From Candidatus Mancarchaeum sp. (GTDB lineage Archaea; Micrarchaeota; Micrarchaeia; Micrarchaeales; Micrarchaeaceae), in assembly GCA_027364995.1 (NCBI GenBank), contig DAHXOG010000018.1, positions 1 to 9,221 of the forward strand: DNA of 9,221 nucleotides. The letters run 5' to 3'. The notes beneath the pieces were generated by a model. That model made no database searches. It was given only the letters and a program-made list of their open reading frames with translations, and was not told the DNA's origin. Position numbers and translations under genes: made by a program. Shown piece after piece: positions 1 to 6,579 of this stretch. The stretch's first letter is position 1. Each line of letters begins with the position of its first letter.

Positions 1-2
1 AT

Positions 3-611
3 TCCTACAAGAGCGTTATAAAGGCGTGCGAGAATAGCCTAAAGAGGCTTAATGCCGAATACATAGACCTTTACCAATTGCATACTAGCTGGAGGCAGGA
101 AAAGGTGAAGGAGGCGCTGCGTGCCATGGAGTACCTTGCAGATGAGGGAAAGATAAGGCATATAGGCATAAGCAATTTTGATATTGAACAGACTAAGGAA
201 GCCGCCTCATCACTTAGGAAATATGAGCTTGCATCAACACAGATGAATTTCAATGTTGCACATAGGAATATTGAGAAGGACATAATAGAATACTGCAAGG
301 AGAACGGCATTGCGGTTCTTGCATATTATCCTCTTGCCCACGGAATTTTGGCTAAAGGCTCTCAAGAGGCAGAAAGCTTGATGAGAACTGTAGAAAAAAA
401 TCATGGCAAGAAGAGCATGCCCCAAATAGCTCTTAACTGGTTTATAAGCAAATATGATTTTGTATTTCCAATACCAAGGGCTTCAAATCCCGAGCATGTG
501 AGGGACAATGCCGGATCCGTGGGATGGAAAATGAGCAATGATGAAATGGTCATGCTTGAGGAATTGGCCAAGAAGCTTAACGTAAAATCTACAAGTTGGG
601 ATAAGACCTAA
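3..611 (+). CDS. Aldo/keto reductase, C-terminal part (5' end outside window)
   Basis: This is an NAD(P)H-dependent aldo/keto reductase, a soluble TIM-barrel oxidoreductase acting on aldehydes, ketones or sugars; the substrate cannot be told from sequence. The reading frame is open from base 3 and has no start in the window, so the N-terminal third, with the catalytic Asp, Tyr and Lys, is missing. The strand reading EYIDLYQLHTSW carries the family's active-site His (codon 81-83). It is followed by HIGISNFD, by AYYPLAHGIL, and by IPRASNPEHVRDN near the C terminus, which in this family holds the cofactor phosphate/adenosine contacts. The gene ends with TAA at 609-611. A 186-base gap and a T-run separate it from the E2 gene, so it is probably a separate transcription unit. 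The family call is firm; subfamily and substrate are open. Confidence 0.93.
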   Translation, partial: SYKSVIKACENSLKRLNAEYIDLYQLHTSWRQEKVKEALRAMEYLADEGKIRHIGISNFDIEQTKEAASSLRKYELASTQMNFNVAHRNIEKDIIEYCKENGIAVLAYYPLAHGILAKGSQEAESLMRTVEKNHGKKSMPQIALNWFISKYDFVFPIPRASNPEHVRDNAGSVGWKMSNDEMVMLEELAKKLNVKSTSWDKT

Positions 612-622
612 GCATGGCATTA

Positions 623-639
623 TTTGCATTTTTTGTTTG
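623..639 (+). terminator. T-rich probable transcription terminator after the aldo/keto reductase
   Basis: A run of six T (629-634) lies inside a T-rich stretch beginning 11 bases after the reductase stop codon. Archaeal RNA polymerase commonly terminates at such U-tracts without a hairpin, and none is obvious here. The call rests on position and composition only. Confidence 0.4.
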
Positions 640-690
640 GCCTGCGTATCGCAATATAACCAACATTATTTTAAGTTGAGTTGAGTATTG

Positions 691-698
691 TATTTATA
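691..698 (+). promoter_or_regulatory. TATA-like box, candidate promoter of the E2-E3-hydrolase operon
   Basis: The sequence TATTTATA is the best TATA-like element in the gap before the E2 gene. Transcription would start near 720, leaving a leader of roughly 75 bases that contains the hairpin at 744-771. No clear purine-rich BRE precedes it. A second AT-rich stretch (TTTATTTT, 722-729) would place the start near 751, inside the inverted repeat. The choice between the two cannot be made from sequence. Confidence 0.35.
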
Positions 699-743
699 GG
701 ATATTGATGGATTTGGTATTGTTTATTTTCTAAATGCCATATT

Positions 744-771
744 TGCGGAACACGTAAATTCGTGTGGCGCA
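744..771 (+). promoter_or_regulatory. Imperfect hairpin / inverted repeat in the E2 leader
   Basis: The inner arms ACACG (750-754) and CGTGT (761-765) pair perfectly across a six-base loop. After a two-by-two mismatch, the outer arms TGCG (744-747) and CGCA (768-771) pair as well. It ends 15 bases before the AGGTG ribosome-binding site of the E2 gene. It could be a leader hairpin in RNA or an operator in DNA; nothing distinguishes these. Confidence 0.4.
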
Positions 772-786
772 TTTGCTGTATTGGTT

Positions 787-791
787 AGGTG
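787..791 (+). promoter_or_regulatory. Ribosome-binding site that fixes the E2 start
   Basis: AGGTG matches the archaeal anti-Shine-Dalgarno sequence and lies six bases before the GTG at 798. The longer GTG start at 789 overlaps this site and so is unlikely. The same AGGTG core precedes cydB and the SelB-like gene. Confidence 0.6.
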
Positions 792-797
792 CTTTGC

Positions 798-2036
798 GTG
801 GAAATAATAAAATTTGTGGATATTGGGGAGGGAATAACTGAAGGGCGCATTCAAAAATGGCTAGTCAAGGACGGCGATACTGTAAAGGAGGATCAGGCGG
901 TCGCACAGGTAGAGACTGATAAAGCCGTAGCCAGCATACCTGCTCCAGCATCAGGAATAATAAAGATAGTCGCCAAGGAGGGCTCTGACATAAAGGTAGG
1001 CGGCGTAATGGCTTATTTAGGGAGCAAGGATGAAATTTCGAAAGCAGGTACGGGAGAAGATGTGCCATTGGCCAATGCCAAAAGCGATAAAACAATTAAG
1101 CCACAGCAAAGCCCAGTACAGAATAAACAAGCCGTTAGCGAGGACCATGACAAGCGAGTGATTGCTCCGCCTTCCGTAAGGCACATGGCGGAAGAGCTTG
1201 GAATCGATATAGGCAATGTAAAGGGCTCCGGACCAAATGGCAGGATAACGTTAGACGATGTCAAAAATTATTCCACGAAAAAGCCAACCGACTCGCAAAA
1301 AGGCGCAGTAGCAGCAGCAAGCAGCGCAGATAATGCAGATATAGAAAGATTGCCTTTATCGCCGACCAGAAAAGCAATGGCAAAGAATATGGAGCTTTCA
1401 TGGCAGATGCCTACGGCGTCGCACATAGACCTGATAAATGCGAATGCACTTTTTGGCGTGGTGCAGAAAGAGAAGGAAAAGACTCTGAAGAGGCTTAACG
1501 TGAAGCTTTCGTATCTTCCTTTCATAATAAAGGCTGCCGTTGAGGCCCTTAAGGAAAATCCGAACTTCAACGCAAGCTACGACAGGGAAAAGCAGGAGAT
1601 CATAGTTAAGAAGCATTACAACATAGGCATCGCCGCTGAGGCGCCTGACGGATTGAAGGTCGTCGTAATAAAGGATTCGGACAAAAAGAGCATAGTAGAG
1701 CTTGCCAAAGAGCTTGACGAGCTGCATAAAAAAGCGCTCGACAGGACGATATCATTATCGGAGATGAAGGACAGCAGCTTTACCATCACCAACGTAGGCA
1801 GCCTGGGCGGAGGATTCATAGCCATACCCGTAATAAATTACCCTGACGTTGCCATATTAGGCATTACGCTTATAAGGGATATGCCTGTAGTTGATGAAGA
1901 TAAGATAGTGCCAGGAAAGGTGCTTCCATTTACGGTGACATTCGATCACAGGGTGGTTGACGGCGCAGAGGCGGTAAAATTCGGGAACGCTTTCAAGTCT
2001 TATATGGAGGATCCCGAATTCCTTGACATGCTTTGA
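798..2036 (+). CDS. 2-oxoacid dehydrogenase complex E2 (dihydrolipoamide acyltransferase)
   Basis: This is the cytoplasmic core subunit of a pyruvate, branched-chain 2-oxoacid or acetoin-type dehydrogenase complex. It takes the acyl group from E1 onto lipoyl-lysine and passes it to CoA. With the GTG start at 798 it has 412 residues, a usual length. Residues 1-75 form one lipoyl domain opening with FVDIGEG, with the lipoylated Lys42 in VETDKA. An Ala/Pro/Ser/Lys-rich linker follows. The E1/E3-binding domain lies at about 121-158 (IAPPSVRHMAEELGID ... GSGPNGRI). A second flexible linker leads to the catalytic domain at about 184-412, ending with the DHRVVDG motif (His384, Asp388). Its TGA stop overlaps the GAGGT ribosome-binding site of the E3 gene. 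No E1 alpha or beta gene lies in the window, so the substrate is undetermined. Confidence 0.95.
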   Translation: MEIIKFVDIGEGITEGRIQKWLVKDGDTVKEDQAVAQVETDKAVASIPAPASGIIKIVAKEGSDIKVGGVMAYLGSKDEISKAGTGEDVPLANAKSDKTIKPQQSPVQNKQAVSEDHDKRVIAPPSVRHMAEELGIDIGNVKGSGPNGRITLDDVKNYSTKKPTDSQKGAVAAASSADNADIERLPLSPTRKAMAKNMELSWQMPTASHIDLINANALFGVVQKEKEKTLKRLNVKLSYLPFIIKAAVEALKENPNFNASYDREKQEIIVKKHYNIGIAAEAPDGLKVVVIKDSDKKSIVELAKELDELHKKALDRTISLSEMKDSSFTITNVGSLGGGFIAIPVINYPDVAILGITLIRDMPVVDEDKIVPGKVLPFTVTFDHRVVDGAEAVKFGNAFKSYMEDPEFLDML

Positions 2037-2045
2037 GGTATTTTT

Positions 2046-3410
2046 ATGGTTATGGGAGAGGTTCCTGAGGAAGTGGATATTGCAATAGTAGGAGGCGGAG
2101 TAGGAGGTTATACTGCCGCCATACGCGCTGCCGAGCTTGGAAAAAGCGTAGTCCTCATAGAAAAGGAGAAGCTTGGCGGGCACTGCCTGAACTATGCCTG
2201 CATACCCTCAAAGACATTGATACACATATCCAATATCGCTTACGAGGCTGCGCATTCGGAGAAGTTTGGCATAAACGTGGAAAATGTAAGCATAGATGCC
2301 AAGAAAATGCTTGAATGGAGGGTTGGGGTTTCTTCGCGGCTTGAGAAAGGGGTTGCATTCCTATGCAAGCAAAATAAGATAGATGTGCTGAAAGGATCTG
2401 CCACGTTTATAAGCAGAAATAGGGTACAGGTTACGGACGGCACCGAGGTAATATTCAAGAAGGCCATAATAGCCACAGGCTCTGAGCCATCTGTGCTCAA
2501 GGGCATGGAATTCAATGGCAATAATATAATAGACTATAAGCAGGCGCTATTGCTTGACAGAATACCCAAAAGCATGGCGATAATAGGCGCGGGCTATGTA
2601 TCCGTCGAGATCGGGACGCTTTACGCAAAGCTTGGCTCAAAGGTGAACATAATAGCAAGGTCCGATGTGCTTTCAAAATTCGACAGCGAAGCGGTTTCAA
2701 TAGTCAAGAAGCACATGCTTAACTTAGGCATAATAATACATACGAATGCCAATGCAAAAGGATATTCCGATGGGAAGCTGACGCTTGATGATGGGTCGGT
2801 TATTGAAGCCGATATCCTAGTGGTTGCGGTAGGGCTAAAACCGTATACCGAAGGATTGGAGATTGAAAATGCCGGAGTTGCATTAAATGATAAAGGTTTC
2901 ATAGAAACCGGCCATGAGCTAAAGACGTCAAATGCTGATATATACGCAATAGGCGACGTTATAGGAGAACCGATGCTTGCGCATAAAGCCATAAGGCAGG
3001 GTGTTGTAGCCGCAGAAAACGCATCCGGGTTAAATAGCGCTTACGATAATGTTGTGGTTCCTGCTGTTATATTCTCTGATCCTGAGATAGCCATAGCCGG
3101 GAGTATCCAGGAATCCGATGGCATAAAACTCAAGAAATTCCCACTGAGCGCGTTGGGAAGAGGCATAGCCCTTGATTCTACAGACGGATTTGCAAAGATT
3201 GCTTATGATTCTGATAATACTGTAATGGGAATAGAGTTGGTATCTCCTGATGCCAATGCACTGATAGCTGAATGCGCACTTGCTATAGAGATGGGTGCAA
3301 ATCTGGAGGATATAGCAGATACAATACATCCGCATCCTACATTCAGCGAGTCCATAGAGGAGGCTGCCGAAGCCGCATTGGGAAGGCCCATAAATTTCTT
3401 TTATGGTTGA
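2046..3410 (+). CDS. lpdA: Dihydrolipoamide dehydrogenase (E3), possibly NADP-preferring
   Basis: This flavoprotein reoxidises the dihydrolipoyl group of E2 and reduces a pyridine nucleotide. At 454 residues it is full length. The FAD motif is VGGGVGG (15-21) and the redox disulphide is Cys47-Cys52 in GHCLNYACIPSK. ATGSEP lies at 143-148, and YAIGDV marks the second FAD contact. The His430/Glu435 pair in HPTFSE is the catalytic base at the dimer interface. In the nucleotide-binding domain the motif is GAGYVSVEIG (181-190), with Ser where NAD-dependent E3 normally has Gly. Strand two ends NIIAR, with Ala204-Arg205 where NAD enzymes have Glu-Met. Both features resemble NADP-dependent glutathione reductase. 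The ATG at 2046 is chosen because GAGGT (2035-2039) lies six bases upstream; the ATG at 2052 would be 12 away. The gene is nine bases after E2 and almost certainly co-transcribed. Confidence 0.95.
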   Translation: MVMGEVPEEVDIAIVGGGVGGYTAAIRAAELGKSVVLIEKEKLGGHCLNYACIPSKTLIHISNIAYEAAHSEKFGINVENVSIDAKKMLEWRVGVSSRLEKGVAFLCKQNKIDVLKGSATFISRNRVQVTDGTEVIFKKAIIATGSEPSVLKGMEFNGNNIIDYKQALLLDRIPKSMAIIGAGYVSVEIGTLYAKLGSKVNIIARSDVLSKFDSEAVSIVKKHMLNLGIIIHTNANAKGYSDGKLTLDDGSVIEADILVVAVGLKPYTEGLEIENAGVALNDKGFIETGHELKTSNADIYAIGDVIGEPMLAHKAIRQGVVAAENASGLNSAYDNVVVPAVIFSDPEIAIAGSIQESDGIKLKKFPLSALGRGIALDSTDGFAKIAYDSDNTVMGIELVSPDANALIAECALAIEMGANLEDIADTIHPHPTFSESIEEAAEAALGRPINFFYG

Positions 3411-3415
3411 AGCTT

Positions 3416-4171
3416 ATGGAATATGATGCATTGGAATCTGTTTTTGCGTCTACGGGCTCTGGCAGAATACACGTGCTTAAAAACAGCCCCAAAGCAAAAT
3501 CAAAGAGCCTGGTTTTCCTGCATGGACTTGGAGCAAGCACTTTATCATGGAAGAGGCTGATGCCTTACATCCCTGATGATTTCGAGGTTGTGCTGTTGGA
3601 TTTGCTAGGGCATGGAATTTCAGATGCCCCGCATATGGATTATACCGTAGAGCTACAGGCAAGCGCAGTAAACGAGACACTCTTGGAGTTAGGGATTTCA
3701 GATTGCGTATTGGTAGGAAATTCTTATGGGGGCTGGGTATCTGCATATGGGTGTGCAAAAGGAATTTTCAAAAACAAGCTTATTTCCGGATTGGTGCTGG
3801 AAGATTCCGCAGGACTTAAACGGGAATTCGAAGATAGTTTGGAACATGCCGGGAATTATGATGCAATAGCTAGAAGCATAATGAAAACCGCATTGGAGAT
3901 GAATAATAACAAGGATTATGTTATAGGCAGCATGTTGGATCCCAAAAACATGAAATATTTACTAACTGAAAATGATTTGGAGGCGATAGATGCAAAATGC
4001 ATGGTAGTATGGGGAAGCGATGATGACATGATAGACAAAAAATATTCCAAGGTTTTCTCCGAGCACATAAAGGGTTCATCGCTTATGATAATAAATGGCG
4101 GAGGGCATGTTCCGCATTATAACAGGCCAAATGATTTTGCGGAATTGATCGTAGGATTTTGTAAAAGATAG
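3416..4171 (+). CDS. Alpha/beta hydrolase of the E2-E3 operon
   Basis: This is a 251-residue serine hydrolase of the alpha/beta fold, cytoplasmic, with no signal peptide. The oxyanion-hole segment is FLHGLGAS (34-41). DLLGHGISD (62-70) follows. The nucleophile elbow is VGNSYGG with Ser103, the acid is probably Asp203 in VVWGSDD, and the base is His231 in GGGHVPH. The triad is therefore complete. The substrate is unknown: esterase, thioesterase or C-C hydrolase are all possible. It starts five bases after the E3 stop, with no clear ribosome-binding site of its own, so it is probably translated by coupling. Bacterial acetoin dehydrogenase AcoC carries a related hydrolase domain fused behind a lipoyl domain, so an unfused partner here is conceivable but unproven. 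An open frame reaches back to 3272 inside E3; the ATG at 3416 is preferred because homology starts just after it. Confidence 0.88.
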   Translation: MEYDALESVFASTGSGRIHVLKNSPKAKSKSLVFLHGLGASTLSWKRLMPYIPDDFEVVLLDLLGHGISDAPHMDYTVELQASAVNETLLELGISDCVLVGNSYGGWVSAYGCAKGIFKNKLISGLVLEDSAGLKREFEDSLEHAGNYDAIARSIMKTALEMNNNKDYVIGSMLDPKNMKYLLTENDLEAIDAKCMVVWGSDDDMIDKKYSKVFSEHIKGSSLMIINGGGHVPHYNRPNDFAELIVGFCKR

Positions 4172-4200
4172 CATTTTTCGTATGAAATGATTAAAAATGC
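4171..4200. terminator. Short inverted repeat between convergent genes, candidate two-way terminator
   Basis: GCATTTTT (4171-4178) and AAAAATGC (4193-4200) are perfect eight-base inverted arms around a 14-base centre. Each strand therefore shows a T5 run just past the stop codon of the gene it serves: the hydrolase on the plus strand and the unknown gene on the minus strand. U-tracts are what archaeal termination needs; whether the stem matters is unknown. Confidence 0.45.
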
Positions 4201-4219
4201 GGTTATGGCCCACTATTAA

Positions 4220-5080
4220 CTATGACCGAAGCATTTTTCTTACGTCGGTAAGCTGGTAGTTGAGCCCTTTTATCGTATAATTGACCTCTTCGTTTTTTAC
4301 ACTTATTTTTGATAATATCCTTTCCAACTTGGTTTGCATCATAAGCAATCGCCTCGGCAATTTTTCCGATATTATAAGCCCGTAAGATTTATAGTTTTTG
4401 TCGGAACGTATTGGGCTTTTTACATTTTTATCCAATATCTCAGACATTATGCAGTTAACATTGGATACGCTTGCCGATAGATGCTCCGCAGTCCTTGCAG
4501 CAACGTCGTTTATATCGAATGTGTCCAAATTCGAAAGTAGAGCTATGAGTGCGCCAGATGCCCTTGGCTGTGTGAATACCAATGGGTTTATGCTTGTGGC
4601 CAAAGTAAATGATATGTCTGCAATTTTCACTTCGATATTGCTGTATGCAAGCTTTACCTTTATGGCTTCCTTGAAGATACCATCATTGAATTGTATGGGC
4701 CCTACGCCTGTGCGCGTAGTAAATATGTCAGTATCAGGATACGCTTCATCACGATACACCTTGAATGGTGAATATTGCGTAAGCTCCTCGTAATTCAATT
4801 TTCCCTCAACGCGCACAATCCTTACGCGATCTACCATGTTATACGGCGCCATGTCATGAAACGACATTTTTGCTTCTTGATGGGGCATTATAACATCTAT
4901 GTCGATTGAGCGCCTGAGATAGTTGGAGAGCCTTTCTGGTATTAGCACCTTTTTTCCCGAACCGCCATCCAGGAGCATCGCTTTTTCTGATGTTGCGTAT
5001 ATGGCTCTTTTTGTAAGCTCAAGCTCGTTAAGATGCGGATTCAATTCCAGGCATGTTTTGGGCTTTTCTATTTCTAGCAT
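4220..5080 (-). CDS. Unrecognised protein with a nucleotidyltransferase-like motif pattern
   Basis: I do not recognise this gene with confidence. It encodes 286 residues from the ATG at 5080, and appears soluble, with no signal peptide and no convincing membrane helix. Residues 37-41 read LDGGS, and 19 residues later comes RRSIDIDV (56-63, Asp60 and Asp62). A further acidic pair sits in YPDTDIF (114-120). A GG-S motif followed by D-x-D and a later Asp is the arrangement of the nucleotidyltransferase fold, including AbiEii-like proteins, so such a fold is a fair guess. The C-terminal third is rich in Lys, Arg and Leu and probably helical. A TTG at 5107 would add nine residues, but it lies just downstream of the TATA-like box, before the expected transcript start. 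The gene is convergent with the E2-E3 operon and divergent from cydA. Confidence 0.75.
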   Translation of the reverse strand: MLEIEKPKTCLELNPHLNELELTKRAIYATSEKAMLLDGGSGKKVLIPERLSNYLRRSIDIDVIMPHQEAKMSFHDMAPYNMVDRVRIVRVEGKLNYEELTQYSPFKVYRDEAYPDTDIFTTRTGVGPIQFNDGIFKEAIKVKLAYSNIEVKIADISFTLATSINPLVFTQPRASGALIALLSNLDTFDINDVAARTAEHLSASVSNVNCIMSEILDKNVKSPIRSDKNYKSYGLIISEKLPRRLLMMQTKLERILSKISVKNEEVNYTIKGLNYQLTDVRKMLRS

Positions 5081-5111
5081 GAAAAACGGATAGGAATTGC
5101 ATAGCAAACAG

Positions 5112-5117
5112 ATTTAA
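5112..5117 (-). promoter_or_regulatory. TATA-like box for the minus-strand unknown gene
   Basis: On the minus strand TTAAAT is preceded by a purine-rich GAAAAAGG that could serve as BRE. A start about 26 bases downstream would fall near 5088, giving a leader of about eight bases before the ATG at 5080. No ribosome-binding site precedes that ATG, which agrees with an almost leaderless message. Confidence 0.4.
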
Positions 5118-5148
5118 CCTTTTTCTGCAAGCCATCAGAGATTTGGCA

Positions 5149-5158
5149 GGAATATTCC
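5149..5158. repeat. Perfect 10-base palindrome GGAATATTCC
   Basis: This lies in the divergent region between the unknown minus-strand gene and cydA, about 45 bases upstream of the cydA TATA box. TTTGG (5142-5146) and CCAAA (5157-5161) also form an inverted pair with a ten-base spacer that overlaps it. It could be a regulator site for either gene; a palindrome this short can also occur by chance. Confidence 0.3.
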
Positions 5159-5174
5159 AAACAACTTTATTTTA

Positions 5175-5200
5175 TTAGTAAACATGAAAAATTTTACTAA
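5175..5200. promoter_or_regulatory. Candidate operator: TTAGTAAA-N10-TTTACTAA inverted repeat at the cyd promoter
   Basis: The two eight-base arms (5175-5182 and 5193-5200) are perfect inverted copies, centred 18 bases apart. The right arm overlaps the probable BRE of the cydA promoter. A dimeric winged-helix regulator bound here would compete with TFB, or recruit it. The region is AT-rich, which raises the chance of coincidence. Confidence 0.45.
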
Positions 5201-5210
5201 AGTTTATATT
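5197..5210 (+). promoter_or_regulatory. BRE and TATA box of the cydAB operon
   Basis: CTAAAG followed by TTTATATT (5203-5210) is a good match to the archaeal BRE-TATA arrangement. A start about 26 bases from the box centre falls near 5233. The leader is then about 16 bases and includes the GTGAT ribosome-binding element at 5241-5245. Confidence 0.65.
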
Positions 5211-5240
5211 TGTTTATTTTGTATAAGCTTTAGCTTTCAA

Positions 5241-5245
5241 GTGAT
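5241..5245 (+). promoter_or_regulatory. Partial ribosome-binding site supporting the TTG start of cydA
   Basis: AAGTGAT (GTGAT at 5241-5245) is a partial match to GGAGGTGAT, ending three bases before TTG 5249. In this frame a stop codon lies at 5231-5233 and no other usual start lies between it and 5249. The next Met is residue 12, which would cut off part of the first helix. Confidence 0.45.
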
Positions 5246-5248
5246 AAT

Positions 5249-6577
5249 TTGATCCCTGTTATCGATTTTGATAGGTTTCTCATGGGTTTTTCATTAGGAG
5301 TCCACATAATACTTGCAGTTATTGGGATAGTATTACCTGTCATAATAGTGGCTGCCGAAGTCGTTGGAATCAAAAGAAAGGATCCGTATTATACCAGGAT
5401 AGCCAAAAGGCTAACTACGATGCTGATAATATTCTTTGCAGTTGGTACGGCGTCTGGAACCCTTGTTGCATTGGAGTTGCTATTCCTGTGGCCGAAATTC
5501 ATGGTTTTGGTTGGCCATGTCGCAATACTCTCTTTATACGTGGAGGTATTTGCATTTTTCCTTGAAGCGATATTCTTGGGAGTGTATGTGTATTCATGGG
5601 ATAAATTCAAAAATAGGTATGCGCATGCTTTCACAGGGGTGCTTGTGGCTTTGGGGGCCGTGCTGTCTGCAGTATTCATAACAATGCTGAACGCATTCAT
5701 GAATACCCCAGTGGGCTTTAACATACCCGAATATTTGAAAACAGGCATCATAGCAGATGTAAATCCACTGGCGGTATTCTTAACACCGTCTACGTTGATT
5801 GAGGTTGCCCACGTGGTTTCCACCTCTTACTTTGCGGGAGGCTTCATATTCATATTGTATTTTGCTTACAGGATGCTTAAAAGTACCGGCGATGAGAGGC
5901 TGCATTACAGGAAAGGCCTGAACATAGCATTCAGCATTACGCTGATAGCAACATTTTTTGCGGTTATAACAGGGATACTTTCAATATCCGGCTTATATTC
6001 ATTCCAGCCCGAAAAATATGCCGCCATGGAATTGGATTTGGTTCCGCAAACACACGCCCCGGAATTGTTAGGGGGCTTCTATTCGAACGGAACGATAAAA
6101 GGTGTTATAGCAAAAATCCCGAACTTGCAGAGCATACTTGCCACTGGAACGGCAAACGGATCGGTTCCCGGATTATCTTCTTATCCCGTAAGCACTTGGC
6201 CTCCGCTAATAGTCCATTTCATGTTTGACACTATGGTAGGATTAGGCTTTGGCTTCGGATTACTGATGCTTTTGATATTTATAGCCTTAATACTTAAGAT
6301 GCACCCATTCGATAGAAAATGGCTGCTTTATATACTGATATTGGCTGGGATAGTGGCAGTATTCCTTCTTGAATTGGGTTGGGCTACCGCAGAGATAGGA
6401 AGGCAGCCATGGATCGTTTATAATGTAATGCTTGTTTCGCAGGCTGCGAATACATCCCCTGGAATAATACCGATAGCCATGTTCTTTGTAGCATTTTATA
6501 TTGTCGTGATTCCATTCTCGGTCTTGATAATCAAAAGGCTTTTGAGGGATAGGCCAATAACGCAGGAGAAGGTGTAG
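5249..6577 (+). CDS. cydA: Cytochrome bd quinol oxidase subunit I
   Basis: This heme-bearing membrane subunit oxidises quinol and reduces oxygen to water. It has 442 residues and about nine membrane helices. His19 in SLGVHII matches the high-spin heme ligand of E. coli CydA. His187 in VAHVVSTSY and Met328 in FDTMVGLG match the two heme b558 ligands. Glu98 and Glu105 (VEVFAFFLEA) match the helix-3 glutamates. Lys255 and Glu260 (QPEKYAAME) match the quinol-site residues Lys252 and Glu257. Glu381 lies in ATAEIGRQPW. The Q-loop is the short form. Asp326 stands where E. coli has Arg391. The TTG start is chosen because IPVIDFDRFLMGFSLG aligns with the normal N terminus. cydB follows after two bases. 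Heme d versus heme b at the oxygen site cannot be read from sequence. Confidence 0.94.
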   Translation: MIPVIDFDRFLMGFSLGVHIILAVIGIVLPVIIVAAEVVGIKRKDPYYTRIAKRLTTMLIIFFAVGTASGTLVALELLFLWPKFMVLVGHVAILSLYVEVFAFFLEAIFLGVYVYSWDKFKNRYAHAFTGVLVALGAVLSAVFITMLNAFMNTPVGFNIPEYLKTGIIADVNPLAVFLTPSTLIEVAHVVSTSYFAGGFIFILYFAYRMLKSTGDERLHYRKGLNIAFSITLIATFFAVITGILSISGLYSFQPEKYAAMELDLVPQTHAPELLGGFYSNGTIKGVIAKIPNLQSILATGTANGSVPGLSSYPVSTWPPLIVHFMFDTMVGLGFGFGLLMLLIFIALILKMHPFDRKWLLYILILAGIVAVFLLELGWATAEIGRQPWIVYNVMLVSQAANTSPGIIPIAMFFVAFYIVVIPFSVLIIKRLLRDRPITQEKV

Positions 6578-6579
6578 AA

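Noticed and set aside
789..797. GTG start giving E2 three extra residues
   Set aside because: This GTG overlaps the AGGTG ribosome-binding site; GTG 798 has the right spacing and gives the usual E2 N terminus.
3272..3415. Upstream extension of the alpha/beta hydrolase frame inside the E3 gene
   Set aside because: It overlaps the conserved C terminus of E3, its translation is Cys/Arg/Tyr-rich and unlike a hydrolase, and the ATG at 3416 sits right before the recognisable domain.
4398..4793. 131-codon plus-strand open frame opposite the minus-strand unknown gene
   Set aside because: It is antisense to a longer frame with its own promoter, shows no recognisable motifs, and has no ribosome-binding site; it is a shadow.
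5081..5107. TTG start giving the minus-strand gene nine extra residues
   Set aside because: It lies only about five bases downstream of the TATA-like box, so it would precede the expected transcript start; ATG 5080 fits better.
5389..5823. 144-codon minus-strand open frame opposite cydA
   Set aside because: It lies fully within the well-supported cydA gene and its translation shows no family features.
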